Assembly (NCBI GenBank): GCA_964521075.1
Contig: CAZFPI010000001.1
Coordinates: forward strand, 8,386-72,385
Reading direction: 5' to 3'
Length of the DNA: 64,000 bases
Source of the DNA: Sterolibacterium sp964521075
Lineage (GTDB): Bacteria > Pseudomonadota > Gammaproteobacteria > Burkholderiales > Rhodocyclaceae
Shown here piece after piece: positions 35,631 to 44,522 of the stretch. Under the pieces are notes generated by a model that saw only the letters and a program-made list of their open reading frames with translations, did no database searches and was not told the DNA's origin. Position 1 is the first letter of the stretch. Every line of letters starts with the position of its first letter. The translations under genes and the position numbers were made by a program.

Positions 35631-36518
35631 ATGAATAAACCACTCGACAAACAGATGACGGCCGCTCAGGCCGTCGCCCACATCAAGAGCGGCATGACCG
35701 TCGGCATCGGCGGCTGGGGCCCGCGCCGCAAGCCGATGGCACTGGTGCGCGCCCTGCTGCGTACCGATGTCAAGGATCTGACCATCGTCGCCTACGGCGG
35801 CCCGGAAGTCGGCATGCTGTGCGCGGCCGGCAAGGTGAAAAAACTGATTTTCGGTTTTGTCACCATGGATGCCATTCCTCTGGAACCCTATTACCGCAAG
35901 GCCCGCGAGGCCGGGCAACTGGAAGTGATGGAGCTCGACGAAGGCATGTTCGAGTGGGGTCTGCGCGCGGCCGGTATGCGGATGCCTTTCCTGCCGACGC
36001 GCTGTGGCATCGGCACGGATGTGATGAAGCATAACCTCGACATCAAGACCATCCAGTCGCCCTATGCCGACGGCGAAGTGCTTTTGGCCATGCCCGCCCT
36101 AAAACTCGATGTCGCGCTGCTGCATGTCGATGCGGCGGACAAACTCGGCAACACGCTGAATACCGGTAACGATCCGCTGTTTGATGATCTGTTCGCCCGC
36201 GCGGCCGATGCCGCCTTCGTCTGCACCGAGAAACTCGAAGACAAGTTCGCCCTGACGGCTGACGAGGCTCGCCTCAACTTCTTCGAGCGTTATCTGGTCA
36301 AGGGGGTGGTGCATGCCCCGGGCGGTGGTCACCCGACCTACTGCGGCAAGAGCTACGGCTGGGACATGGACCACCTGAAGAAATACAACGCATCGGCCAC
36401 CGAAGAAGGCGGCTGGCAGAAGTATTACGACGAATTCATCGCCTGCAGCGAGGAAGACTATCTCGCCAAAAATGGCGGTATGGACCGCATCAACAAGCTG
36501 CGTACGCCCATTTTCTGA
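35631..36518 (+). CDS. ipdA: Steroid ring-opening CoA hydrolase, subunit A (IpdA-like)
   Basis: Of 295 aa, CoA-transferase family I alpha fold: VAHIKSGMTVGIGGWGPRRKPMALVRALL at the start, then VAYGGPEVGMLCAAGKVKK and PYADGEVLLAMPALKLDVALLH. GIGGWGPRRKP and the companion beta gene 11 bases downstream match IpdA rather than acetoacetate or glutaconate CoA-transferases. In Mycobacterium tuberculosis and Comamonas (ScdL1) the IpdAB pair hydrolytically opens the last steroid ring of the CoA-bound indane intermediate. It starts a run of nine closely spaced genes for that pathway. The assignment rests on sequence wording plus neighbours. Confidence 0.9.
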   Translation: MNKPLDKQMTAAQAVAHIKSGMTVGIGGWGPRRKPMALVRALLRTDVKDLTIVAYGGPEVGMLCAAGKVKKLIFGFVTMDAIPLEPYYRKAREAGQLEVMELDEGMFEWGLRAAGMRMPFLPTRCGIGTDVMKHNLDIKTIQSPYADGEVLLAMPALKLDVALLHVDAADKLGNTLNTGNDPLFDDLFARAADAAFVCTEKLEDKFALTADEARLNFFERYLVKGVVHAPGGGHPTYCGKSYGWDMDHLKKYNASATEEGGWQKYYDEFIACSEEDYLAKNGGMDRINKLRTPIF

Positions 36519-36529
36519 GGTGACCGGAT

Positions 36530-37333
36530 ATGACTACTGATTGCAAAGATTGCACCTTGGCCGAGTTGATGATCGTGGCCTGCTCCGAAGCCTGGCGTAA
36601 CGATGGCGAAGTCCTGGCTTCCGGCATCACCACCGTGCCGCGTCTGGGTGCGAGCCTGGCCAAGCTCACGCATTCGCCGGAACTGCTGATGACGGATTCC
36701 GAAACCTTTCTGGTTTCCGAGCCCGTACCGCTGGGTGCGCGGGGGGATTACGTCGCCAAATTTGAAGGCTACATGAGCTTCGACCGTGTCTTTGAATGCG
36801 TCTGGGGCGGCAAGCGTCACGCCATGATCGGCCCGACCCAGATCGACCGTTTCGGCCAGTCGAACCTTTCCTGTGTCGGCCCGGATTACACCAAGCCCAA
36901 GTCTGCCGTCCTCGGCGTGCGTGGTCTGCCGGGCAATAACATCAATCACGCCAATTCCTATTTCGTGCCGAATCATGGCCCGCGTGTGTTTGTGGCGAAC
37001 GAAGTGGACATGGTTTCCGGCCCCGGTTACAACCCGGCGCGCCTGCAGCCTGGCATGAAGAGCTTCGTCGATCTGCGTCTGATCGTCACCGATCTGTGCG
37101 TGATGGATTTCAAAGGCCCGGATCATGCCATCCGCGTCAGATCGCTGCATCCCGGCGTGAGCTTTGATCAGGTGCAGGCCGCCACGGGTTTCCCGTTGCT
37201 GAAGGCCGATGGCCTGGGCGAAACACCATTGCCGACAGCCGAACAGCTGGAGATCATCCGTCGTCTTGACCCGCATAATCTGCGTGGTATGGTCATCAAG
37301 AACAATCCGCCCGCCATCCGGCCTGCGGCCTGA
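36530..37333 (+). CDS. ipdB: Steroid ring-opening CoA hydrolase, subunit B (IpdB-like)
   Basis: Of 267 aa, CoA-transferase family I beta fold. It has LASGITTVPRLGASLAKLTHSPEL, the segment VSEPVPLGARG where true beta subunits carry the SENG catalytic loop, QIDRFGQSNLSCVG, and GLPGNNINHANSYFVPNHGPR. The altered loop fits a hydrolase rather than a CoA-transferase. It forms the heteromer with IpdA. Confidence 0.9.
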   Translation: MTTDCKDCTLAELMIVACSEAWRNDGEVLASGITTVPRLGASLAKLTHSPELLMTDSETFLVSEPVPLGARGDYVAKFEGYMSFDRVFECVWGGKRHAMIGPTQIDRFGQSNLSCVGPDYTKPKSAVLGVRGLPGNNINHANSYFVPNHGPRVFVANEVDMVSGPGYNPARLQPGMKSFVDLRLIVTDLCVMDFKGPDHAIRVRSLHPGVSFDQVQAATGFPLLKADGLGETPLPTAEQLEIIRRLDPHNLRGMVIKNNPPAIRPAA

Positions 37334-37344
37334 GCGGAGGACGC

Positions 37345-37794
37345 ATGAGCACCAAGATGCAAGAGCCGGTATTGCCCGGCTGGTTTTCCGAAGGGAATGA
37401 AGGCAAGACGCCGCACCTGATCGGTTCGCGCTGCACCGCCTGTGGCACTTACTACTTCCCCAAGCTCACGACCTTCTGCCGCAATCCGGATTGCTCCTCG
37501 GAGACCTTCGAGGAAGTTCCTCTGTCGCGTACCGGCAAGCTGTGGTCTTACACCAACGCGGCTTACAAGCCGCCCGAGCCCTATGTCGCGCCTGAGCCTT
37601 TCGAGCCCTTCGGCATCGCCGCCGTGGAGCTCGACAAGGAACGCATGGTGGTGCTGGGGCAACTGGTCAAGGGTGTCGATCTCGCCACCCTGAAAGTCGG
37701 CATGGCCATGGAGCTGGTGATCGATGTCCTCTCCGAAGACGAAACGACGGCCAAGACGACCTGGAAATGGCAGCCAGTGGGAGGTCAGAAATGA
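37345..37794 (+). CDS. DUF35 OB-fold protein with zinc ribbon, partner of the thiolase-like gene
   Basis: Of 149 aa. An N-terminal rubredoxin-like zinc ribbon has Cys30, Cys33, Cys45 and Cys50 (SRCTACGTYYFPKLTTFCRNPDC), followed by an OB fold (GKLWSYTNAAYKPPEP, FGIAAVELDKERMVVLGQL). DUF35 proteins bind acyl-CoA and pair with thiolase-like enzymes; in steroid side-chain breakdown a DUF35 domain is required by the aldolase Ltp2. Here the ATGA overlap with the Ltp-type gene suggests the same kind of complex. Confidence 0.88.
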   Translation: MSTKMQEPVLPGWFSEGNEGKTPHLIGSRCTACGTYYFPKLTTFCRNPDCSSETFEEVPLSRTGKLWSYTNAAYKPPEPYVAPEPFEPFGIAAVELDKERMVVLGQLVKGVDLATLKVGMAMELVIDVLSEDETTAKTTWKWQPVGGQK

Positions 37795-38972
37795 GCAAAG
37801 AAATCGCCATCATCGGCGCGGGCATGCACCCCTGGGGCAAGTTCGGCAAGAATTTCGTGGAATACGGCGTGGTTGCTGCGCGGGCGGCTCTGGCCGATGC
37901 CGGTATTCACTGGCGCGATGTGCAGTTCGTCTCCGGGGCGGCCACCATGCGTTGCGGCTATCCTGGCTATGTTGCCGGGGCAACTTTCTGTCAGGCACTG
38001 GGCTGGCAGGGGGCCGAGGTGAATACCTCCTACGCCGCCTGCGCCTCGGGCTCGCAAGCACTGGCCGCTGCGCGCGCCAAAATCCTTGCAGGCGAATGCG
38101 AAGTCGCGCTGGTGATCGGTGCGGACACCACGCCCAAGGGCTTTCTCGCGCCGCAAAAGGGCGAGCGGCCGGATGATCCGGACTGGGTGCGCTTCCGTCT
38201 GGGCATCACCAATCCGACTTACTTCGCGCTCTACGCCCGCCGCCGCATGGCCTTGTACGGCGACACGCAGGCCGACTTCGCACTGGTGAAGGTGAAGAAT
38301 TCCGAACATGGCTTCGAGAACCCGAACGCGCGTTATCGCAAGAAATTCACCGCCGAAGATGTCGCCGCTTCCGCCGCGCTGGCTGATCCGCTGCGCCTGA
38401 TGGACGTTTGCGCCGTGTCCGACGGCGGGGCAGCCCTCATCGTTTGCAGCACCGAATACGCGAAGAAGATCGGCAAGGCCGATGCACCGCGTATCGCGGC
38501 GATTTCCACCGTGACGCCGACTTTCGCGTCCGCCTCGGTGGAAATGCCCGATCTGGCCAACGATTCCGCCGCTGCTGCTGAGGCTTTCCGCTTCCGCGCC
38601 GCGCTGCCGAAGAAGGCCTACGAAGAAGCCGGTCTTGGCCCCAGGGACGTCAGCGTGGCCGAGGTGTATGACCTCTCCACTGCGCTGGAACTCGACTGGT
38701 ACGAAGACCTGCAGTTTTGCGAGCGTGGCGAAGGCGCACGCCTGGTGCGCGAGGGCGTGACCCGTCTGGGTGGGCGACTGCCGGTGAATACCTCCGGCGG
38801 GCTGGCCTGTTTTGGCGAGGCTGTCCCGGCGCAAGCCATTGCCCAGGTGTGCGAGCTGACCTGGCAGTTGCGCGGTCAGGCCGGGGCGCGTCAGGTGCCG
38901 AATGCCCGTGTGGGCATTACCGCCAACCAGGGGCTGTTCGGTCACGGCTCGTCGGTGATCGTCAAGAAATAA
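37791..38972 (+). CDS. Ltp/SCP2-type thiolase-like protein, possible aldolase
   Basis: Of 393 aa from ATG at 37791. Thiolase fold with the nucleophile region NTSYAACASGSQAL (Cys84). The usual HEAF/HDCF histidine motif is replaced by EVYDLST (Tyr293), and the NxHGG box reads NTSGG (333-337). This pattern is that of Ltp-type enzymes such as the retro-aldolase Ltp2 rather than of a degradative thiolase. With its DUF35 partner it may cleave or form a C-C bond on a CoA ester. The exact substrate is not evident, since the separate FadA6-like gene already supplies a normal thiolase. Confidence 0.85.
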   Translation: MSKEIAIIGAGMHPWGKFGKNFVEYGVVAARAALADAGIHWRDVQFVSGAATMRCGYPGYVAGATFCQALGWQGAEVNTSYAACASGSQALAAARAKILAGECEVALVIGADTTPKGFLAPQKGERPDDPDWVRFRLGITNPTYFALYARRRMALYGDTQADFALVKVKNSEHGFENPNARYRKKFTAEDVAASAALADPLRLMDVCAVSDGGAALIVCSTEYAKKIGKADAPRIAAISTVTPTFASASVEMPDLANDSAAAAEAFRFRAALPKKAYEEAGLGPRDVSVAEVYDLSTALELDWYEDLQFCERGEGARLVREGVTRLGGRLPVNTSGGLACFGEAVPAQAIAQVCELTWQLRGQAGARQVPNARVGITANQGLFGHGSSVIVKK

Positions 38973-38990
38973 TCCGGAGCGGAGAAAGAC

Positions 38991-39012
38991 AAAAGGGGCG
39001 GCAGCCCCTTTT
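38991..39012 (+). terminator. Terminator-like hairpin inside the steroid cluster
   Basis: Perfect 9-base stem AAAAGGGGC / GCCCCTTTT with a GGCA loop, ending in TTTT. It lies in the only large gap (109 bases) of the cluster, between the Ltp-like gene and the ipdC-like gene, and could reduce read-through or stabilise the upstream message. Confidence 0.7.
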
Positions 39013-39081
39013 CCTTGTCTTCCGTCTTCACCGTCTCTGCCCATTTTTTTGCGGCAGGGACGCCTGAAAAAGGAATCCTGC

Positions 39082-40146
39082 ATGAGCAATATCCTTCATA
39101 CCCCGCTGTGCGATCTGCTCGGCTGCAAATACCCCATCGTGCAGACGGCCATGGGCTGGGTGGCCGACGCCAATATGGTGGCCGGGACCTGCAACGCCGG
39201 GGGCTTCGGCTTTCTCGCCGGGGCGGTGATGACCCCTGCCGAGGTGGAAGCCGCCATCCTCAAGACGAAATCGCTGACCGACAAAAACTTCGGCCTGAAC
39301 TTTCACATGTTCCAGCCCGGCGCGATGGAGATCATCGACATCGCCATCAAGCACCGCGACAAGGTGCGCGCCGTGAGCTATGGCCGTGGCCCGGACAAAA
39401 AGATGATCCAGCGTTTCAAGGACGCGGGCATTCTTTGCATGCCCACGGTCGGTGCGGTCAAACACGCAGTCAAGGCCATTGAGCTTGGGGCGGACATCGT
39501 CACGGTGCAAGGCGGCGAAGGCGGTGGCCACACGGGTAGCGTGCCCTCGTCCATCCTGCTGCCGCAGGTGCTCGACGCGGTGAAAGTGCCGGTGGTGGCA
39601 GCGGGGGGGTATTACGATGGCCGCGGCCTGGCCTCGGCCCTGGCTTGTGGCGCGGCAGGCATTGCCATGGGCACACGCTTCCTGATGACCAAGGAGTCCC
39701 CCGTGCCGCAGGAGACGCTCAAGCATTACGTTGCCGTGAAAGACCCGGCAGCGATTCGCACCACCACGGCGGTCGATGGCCTGCCGCAGCGTTTCCTCGA
39801 TAACCCCACCTTGCACACGCTCGAAGCGGCCAGCCCCGTGAAGCGGGTGTTCATCAGCGCGCAAAACGCCTGGCACTGGCGCAGCCGCACCGGCATGACG
39901 ATCAAGCAGATGGCCGAGTTCGGCTTCAAGGCACTGAAGGATGGCAGCAGTGTGTCGGAAACCATCATGTCGGCCAATGCGCCGGTGGTGATCCAGCGCG
40001 CCATGGTCGAAGGTGTGCCCGATGAAGGGCTGATGCCCAGCGGACAGGTGGCGGCCATGATCCGCGAGCTGCAAAGTTGCGAGGAGGTCATCAGCGGCAT
40101 TGCCGCCCAGGCGACCGCACGTCTCGAATCGTTCTGCAAGAAATAA
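39082..40146 (+). CDS. ipdC: IpdC-like flavin oxidoreductase (nitronate monooxygenase fold)
   Basis: Of 354 aa from ATG at 39082. FMN-dependent TIM barrel with YPIVQTAMGWVADANMVAGTCNAGGFGFL, GADIVTVQGGEGGGHTGSVPS, VVAAGGYYDGRGLASALACGAAGIAMGTRFL. In actinobacterial steroid catabolism the corresponding IpdC oxidises the CoA-bound ring intermediate just before IpdAB acts. The family also includes true nitronate monooxygenases, so the specific role is inferred from neighbours. Confidence 0.85.
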   Translation: MSNILHTPLCDLLGCKYPIVQTAMGWVADANMVAGTCNAGGFGFLAGAVMTPAEVEAAILKTKSLTDKNFGLNFHMFQPGAMEIIDIAIKHRDKVRAVSYGRGPDKKMIQRFKDAGILCMPTVGAVKHAVKAIELGADIVTVQGGEGGGHTGSVPSSILLPQVLDAVKVPVVAAGGYYDGRGLASALACGAAGIAMGTRFLMTKESPVPQETLKHYVAVKDPAAIRTTTAVDGLPQRFLDNPTLHTLEAASPVKRVFISAQNAWHWRSRTGMTIKQMAEFGFKALKDGSSVSETIMSANAPVVIQRAMVEGVPDEGLMPSGQVAAMIRELQSCEEVISGIAAQATARLESFCKK

Positions 40147-40165
40147 ATCCAGACAGGAGCCCATC

Positions 40166-40930
40166 GTGAGCCAACTCAATACCCCGTTTCATACCCAGAT
40201 CGCTGATGGCATCGCCGAGCTGATCATCAATCGCCCGCCGGTCAATGCGCTGGACAGCAAGAGCCAGCTGGCACTGGCGCAGGAAATCGACCGCCTCGGC
40301 ACGCTCGACGAGGTGCGCGTCATCATCATCCGTTCCGAAGGCCGCGGCTTTTGCGCGGGCGTGGACATCAAGGAACTCGACGCCAATCCGGATCTGATCG
40401 TTGTCGTCAATCACGCCAACTATGAAACCTTCCGCGCCGTGCATCGCAACCCGCGCCCGGTGATCGTCGCCGTGCATGGCTTCGTGCTGGGCGGCGGTAT
40501 CGGAGTGGCGGGCGCGGCTGACATCATCGTCGCTTCCGAATGCGCGACCTTCGGCGTGCCCGAAGTCGACCGCGGCGCGATGGGCGGTGCGGCTCACCTG
40601 CAGCGCATGTTCCCGGTGCAGAAGGTGCGCCACATGTATTTCACCGGCGAGGCCATCACCGCCGCCGAGGCGTATCGTCTGGGCGCAGTCGAGAAGCTGG
40701 TGAAAAACAAGGACGAGCTGCGCGAAGCCGCACTCACCATCGCCCGCAAGATCGCCGCCAAGAGCCCGGCCATGATCGCCATCGCCAAAGAGTCGCTCAA
40801 CGGCGTCGAGGATGGCGATCTCGAAGACAAATACCGCTGGGAGCAGGGCTTCACGCTGCAAGCCTATCTGCATCCTGAATCCGCCGAAACGCGCCGGGCT
40901 TTCGTGGAAAAGCGCGACGCGAAGTTCTGA
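40166..40930 (+). CDS. Enoyl-CoA hydratase/crotonase, EchA20-like
   Basis: Crotonase fold of 254 aa from GTG at 40166, with AGGAG upstream. EGRGFCAGVDIKEL forms the first oxyanion loop, VHGFVLGGGIGVAGAADI the second, and FGVPEVDRGAMGGAAH carries the position of the catalytic glutamate. In the mycobacterial pathway EchA20 opens the remaining ring of the CoA intermediate by a retro-Dieckmann type reaction rather than simple hydration. The position between ipdC and the dehydrogenases fits. The frame is open upstream to 40100 over the ipdC end, without similarity. Confidence 0.87.
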   Translation: MSQLNTPFHTQIADGIAELIINRPPVNALDSKSQLALAQEIDRLGTLDEVRVIIIRSEGRGFCAGVDIKELDANPDLIVVVNHANYETFRAVHRNPRPVIVAVHGFVLGGGIGVAGAADIIVASECATFGVPEVDRGAMGGAAHLQRMFPVQKVRHMYFTGEAITAAEAYRLGAVEKLVKNKDELREAALTIARKIAAKSPAMIAIAKESLNGVEDGDLEDKYRWEQGFTLQAYLHPESAETRRAFVEKRDAKF

Positions 40931-40954
40931 GCCCACCCGTCTGGAGACGATCTG

Positions 40955-42127
40955 ATGGAACTGGAATACACCGATCAACATCGCGCCTTCCGTGCCGAAA
41001 TCCGCAGCTGGCTGGAAAAGCATGTTCCCGCCGAACCTTTGCCAAGCTTTGATACCGCCGAGGGCTTCAAGGCCCACCGCCAGTGGGAAGCCACGCTCAA
41101 TACCGGCAACTGGGGCATGGTGACCTGGCCGACCGAGCTGGGTGGCCGTGGCTGCGACCTTATCGAATGGCTGATCTTCGAAGAAGAATACTGGCGCGCC
41201 GGGGCTCCCCTGCGCGTCAACCAGAACGGCATCTTCCTGCTCGGCCCGACGCTCATGGAATACGGCACGGAGGAACAGAAAAAACGCATCCTGCCCAAGA
41301 TGGCCAATGGCGAGGAAGTCTGGGCGCAGGGCTGGTCCGAGCCCAACGCCGGTTCCGACATGGCGGCGGTGCGAACCAAGGCCATCCTCGATGCCGAGGG
41401 CAAGACCTACACCATCAATGGCCAGAAAATCTGGTCGACGCGCGCTGTCTGGGCCGACTGGTGTTTTGGTCTGTTCCGTACTGACCCGGAATCCACGGCG
41501 CATCGCGGTCTGACCTTCATTCTCGTGCCGCTCAACACGCCGGGCATCACCGTGCGGCCGATCAAGCAGCTCAACGGCTTGCCGGGTTTTGCCGAAATCT
41601 TTTTCGACGACGTGAAAGTCCCGGTTGAAAACCGCCTGGGTGAAACCGGTGCCGGCTGGCAGGTGGCCATGGCCACCGCCGGTTTCGAGCGTGGCCTGAT
41701 GCTGCGCTCACCGGCCCGCTTCCAGAAAACTGCCCAGCAACTGGTGGCCCTGTATCAGGCGAACCGCAAAGAGGCCGACCGCGACCCGGCCATCCGTGAG
41801 GCTGTGCTGAAAGCCTGGATGGGCGCGGAGGCTTATACGCTGGCGACTTACCGTACCGCCTGCGAGCTGATGAAAGGCAAGAAGATCGGGGTGGAATCGA
41901 GCACCAACAAGATTTTCTGGTCGGAGCTCGACCAGGCCATGCACGAAACCGCGCTGGACATCCTCGCCGCACGCGCCGAGCTGCTGCCGCACGCGCCCGA
42001 CGCCGCCGGTGTCGGTGACTGGCTGGAGGGCTTCCTGTTCGCCCAGGCCGGCCCGATCTACGCTGGCACCAATGAAATCCAGCGCAACATCATTGCCGAG
42101 CGCATGCTGGGCATGCCGCGCATCTAA
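40955..42127 (+). CDS. Acyl-CoA dehydrogenase, large subunit of a probable heteromer
   Basis: Of 390 aa, full-length acyl-CoA dehydrogenase: GWSEPNAGSDMAAVRTKA (substrate/FAD motif), IWSTRAVWADWCFGLFRTD, and GPIYAGTNEIQRNIIAERMLG near the C-terminus. It is followed 12 bases later by a shorter homologue. Steroid-pathway dehydrogenases of this kind (FadE28-FadE29, FadE31-33 group) work as alpha2-beta2 heterotetramers. It would oxidise a methyl-branched acyl-CoA after ring opening. Confidence 0.9.
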   Translation: MELEYTDQHRAFRAEIRSWLEKHVPAEPLPSFDTAEGFKAHRQWEATLNTGNWGMVTWPTELGGRGCDLIEWLIFEEEYWRAGAPLRVNQNGIFLLGPTLMEYGTEEQKKRILPKMANGEEVWAQGWSEPNAGSDMAAVRTKAILDAEGKTYTINGQKIWSTRAVWADWCFGLFRTDPESTAHRGLTFILVPLNTPGITVRPIKQLNGLPGFAEIFFDDVKVPVENRLGETGAGWQVAMATAGFERGLMLRSPARFQKTAQQLVALYQANRKEADRDPAIREAVLKAWMGAEAYTLATYRTACELMKGKKIGVESSTNKIFWSELDQAMHETALDILAARAELLPHAPDAAGVGDWLEGFLFAQAGPIYAGTNEIQRNIIAERMLGMPRI

Positions 42128-42139
42128 GGGAGGCAGACC

Positions 42140-43210
42140 ATGGACTTTACTTTTACCGAAGACCAGAAACTGTTTGCCGACAACATCCGCAGTGTTTTTC
42201 TCAAGGAAGTCGCGCCGGAATTGCTGCGCGAGCAATGGGAAACGGAAACCGGCCGCTCTGATACCTTGTGGCAGCTGCTCGCCGAGCAGGGCCTGACGGC
42301 ATTTTCCGTGCCCGAAGCAGCGGGCGGTCTGGCTCTGGGGGATGTCGATTGGGTGTTGATCGCTCAGGAAGTCGGCTATTTCGGCCTGCCCGAGCCCTTG
42401 CTCGACACAGCCTGGCTGGCGGTTGGCATGCTCAACGCCCTGTCCGGCAGTGCCGCTGCCCTGCGTGACGAATGGCTGGGGCGCATCGCCGAAGGCAGTG
42501 CGCGCATCGCCATCGGCGGCCCGCTCAACCCCCTGGTGGCCGATGCCCATGTGGCCGACCTGCTGCTGCTTTGCCACGACAACGAGGTGCATGCCGTGCC
42601 GCGTGCGGCCGTCAAGCTCACCGCCAACCCGAGCATCGAGCAGTCGCGCCGCCTGTATCGCGTTGAATGGACGCCGTCAGGGGCGACGCGCGTAGCCGAT
42701 GCATCAACGGGTGCGGCCATCTGGGCCGATACCAACAACCGCGCCGCGCTGGCCAATGCCGCACAGCTGTTTGGCCTGGCCGGTCGCATGCTGGATATTT
42801 CCGTCGATTACAGCGTCAATCGCAAGCAGTTCGGCAAACCCATCGGCTCTTTCCAGGCCCTCAAACACTACATGGCCGATGTCGCCGTGAAAATCGAGTT
42901 CGCTCGCCCGGTATTGCACCGCGCCGCTTATGCGCTGGCGCAAGGCCAGCAACGGGCGGATGTGCATTGCTCGCACGCCTTCCTCGCCGCGCTGGAAGCC
43001 GCGCTGTATGCGGCCAAGAAGGGCATGCAGGTGCATGGCGCCATGGGCTACACATGGGAAGTCGATTTGCAGATTTTCATGAAGCGCGCCTGGGTGCTGG
43101 CTGCTGCCTGGGGTGACAAGGCCTGGCACAAACAGCGCATCGCTCATTTCGTGCTGGCCGACAACGCCGCACAGACCCATCTTGGCCCTGGCCATACTTT
43201 CACCGAATAA
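42140..43210 (+). CDS. Acyl-CoA dehydrogenase, small subunit of a probable heteromer
   Basis: Of 356 aa, shorter than a standard acyl-CoA dehydrogenase. N-terminal MDFTFTEDQKLFADNIRSVF and C-terminal helices with FGKPIGSFQALKHYMADVAVKIE and GAMGYTWEVDLQIFMKRAW are clear, but the middle beta domain lacks the WxxxxxAGSD-type motif seen in its neighbour. This is the usual state of the partner subunit in steroid heterotetramers. Confidence 0.9.
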   Translation: MDFTFTEDQKLFADNIRSVFLKEVAPELLREQWETETGRSDTLWQLLAEQGLTAFSVPEAAGGLALGDVDWVLIAQEVGYFGLPEPLLDTAWLAVGMLNALSGSAAALRDEWLGRIAEGSARIAIGGPLNPLVADAHVADLLLLCHDNEVHAVPRAAVKLTANPSIEQSRRLYRVEWTPSGATRVADASTGAAIWADTNNRAALANAAQLFGLAGRMLDISVDYSVNRKQFGKPIGSFQALKHYMADVAVKIEFARPVLHRAAYALAQGQQRADVHCSHAFLAALEAALYAAKKGMQVHGAMGYTWEVDLQIFMKRAWVLAAAWGDKAWHKQRIAHFVLADNAAQTHLGPGHTFTE

Positions 43211-43222
43211 GGAGTCCTCATC

Positions 43223-44377
43223 ATGGCAGAAGCTTATATCGTTGATGCCCTGCGCTCGCCCACCGGCAAGCGCAAGGGTTCCCTTGCCACCGTGCATGGT
43301 GCTGATCTTGGCGCACATGTCATCAAGGCTATCGTCGAGCGCAACGCGATCCCCGCCGAAGATTACGATGACGTGATCTTCGGCTGCGTCGATACCATCG
43401 GCGCGCTGGCAGGCGACATCGCCCGCACCTCCTGGCTGGCGGCAGGCATGCCCTTGTCCGTGCCGGGAACGACGATCGACCGCCAGTGCGGTTCTTCGCA
43501 GCAGGCCGTGCATTTCGCCGCCCAGGCCGTGATGAGCGGAACGCAGGATGTCGTGCTCGCCGGTGGCGTGCAGACCATGACGGCGATCCCGATTTCCTCG
43601 GCCATGCTGGCCGGCCAGCAGTACGGCTTCACCACGCCCTTTGCCGAGAGCAAGGGCTGGCAGGCACGCTTTGGCGATGCGCCGGTGAACCAGTTTTATG
43701 CCGCCCAGCGTATTGCGGACCACTGGAAGATCAGCCGCGAAGACATGGAACGCTTCGCGCTGGAAAGCCATACCCGCGCCTTGAAGGCCATTGCCGAAGG
43801 CCGCTTCGACCGCGAAGTCGTGCCCTATGGCGATTTCAGGATGGACGAAACGGCACGCGCCTCGACGCTGGAAAAAATGGCGACACTGGCCCCTGTCGAT
43901 CCGACCTATCCCGGCATCACCGCTGCCGTGTCGAGCTCGACTTGCGATGCTTCTTCCGCCGTGCTGGTGGTTTCCGAAGCCGCGCTCAAGCGTTACAACC
44001 TCAAGCCGCGTGCGCGCATCCATCACATCAGTGTGCTGGCCGATGACCCCATCTGGCATCTGACCGCGCCGATTCCGGCCACCGCCCGCGCCCTCAAAAA
44101 GGCAGGCATGAAGCTGGATGACATCGATCTGGTCGAAATCAACGAGGCCTTTGCTTCGGTGGTCATGGCCTGGCTGAAAGAAACCGGCTACGCGCACAGC
44201 AAGACCAACGTCAACGGCGGCGCGATCGCCCTGGGCCACCCGCTGGGGGCTTCTGGCACGAAGCTGATGACGACGCTCCTGCACGAGCTGGAGCGCACCC
44301 AAGGCCGCTATGGTCTGCAAACCATGTGCGAAGGCGGCGGCCAGGCCAATGTGACCATCATCGAGCGGCTTTCCTGA
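43223..44377 (+). CDS. Acetyl-CoA acetyltransferase (FadA6-like thiolase)
   Basis: Of 384 aa with a complete set of thiolase motifs: nucleophile Cys89 in DRQCGSSQQAV, VEINEAFASV, NGGAIALGHPLGASG with the catalytic histidine, and CEGGGQAN with the second cysteine. In the steroid lower pathway FadA6 performs the thiolysis after ring opening. It is the last gene of the nine-gene run, 12 bases after the preceding stop. Confidence 0.92.
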   Translation: MAEAYIVDALRSPTGKRKGSLATVHGADLGAHVIKAIVERNAIPAEDYDDVIFGCVDTIGALAGDIARTSWLAAGMPLSVPGTTIDRQCGSSQQAVHFAAQAVMSGTQDVVLAGGVQTMTAIPISSAMLAGQQYGFTTPFAESKGWQARFGDAPVNQFYAAQRIADHWKISREDMERFALESHTRALKAIAEGRFDREVVPYGDFRMDETARASTLEKMATLAPVDPTYPGITAAVSSSTCDASSAVLVVSEAALKRYNLKPRARIHHISVLADDPIWHLTAPIPATARALKKAGMKLDDIDLVEINEAFASVVMAWLKETGYAHSKTNVNGGAIALGHPLGASGTKLMTTLLHELERTQGRYGLQTMCEGGGQANVTIIERLS

Positions 44378-44443
44378 AAAACTGACCGGGGCAAGCTGGC
44401 AGGAGGTGCGGCGTTTTGCCTCATTTGCCGACCAATCGCTTCC

Positions 44444-44472
44444 TTGACCCCGGCGAACCACTTGAACATAAT
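44444..44472 (+). promoter_or_regulatory. Sigma-70 promoter for the TonB-domain gene
   Basis: TTGACC at 44444-44449, a 17-base spacer and CATAAT at 44467-44472, placing transcription start about 40 bases before the ATG at 44523. Confidence 0.65.
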
Positions 44473-44522
44473 CGCCTTGCATGTCTCGGCTGCGAGGCAG
44501 AATGGACAATCAGGGGCATCGA

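Noticed and set aside
42704..44509. 601-codon minus-strand frame opposite the dehydrogenase and thiolase genes
   Set aside because: Both sense genes are complete with clear motifs; the reverse frame is an artefact of codon bias.
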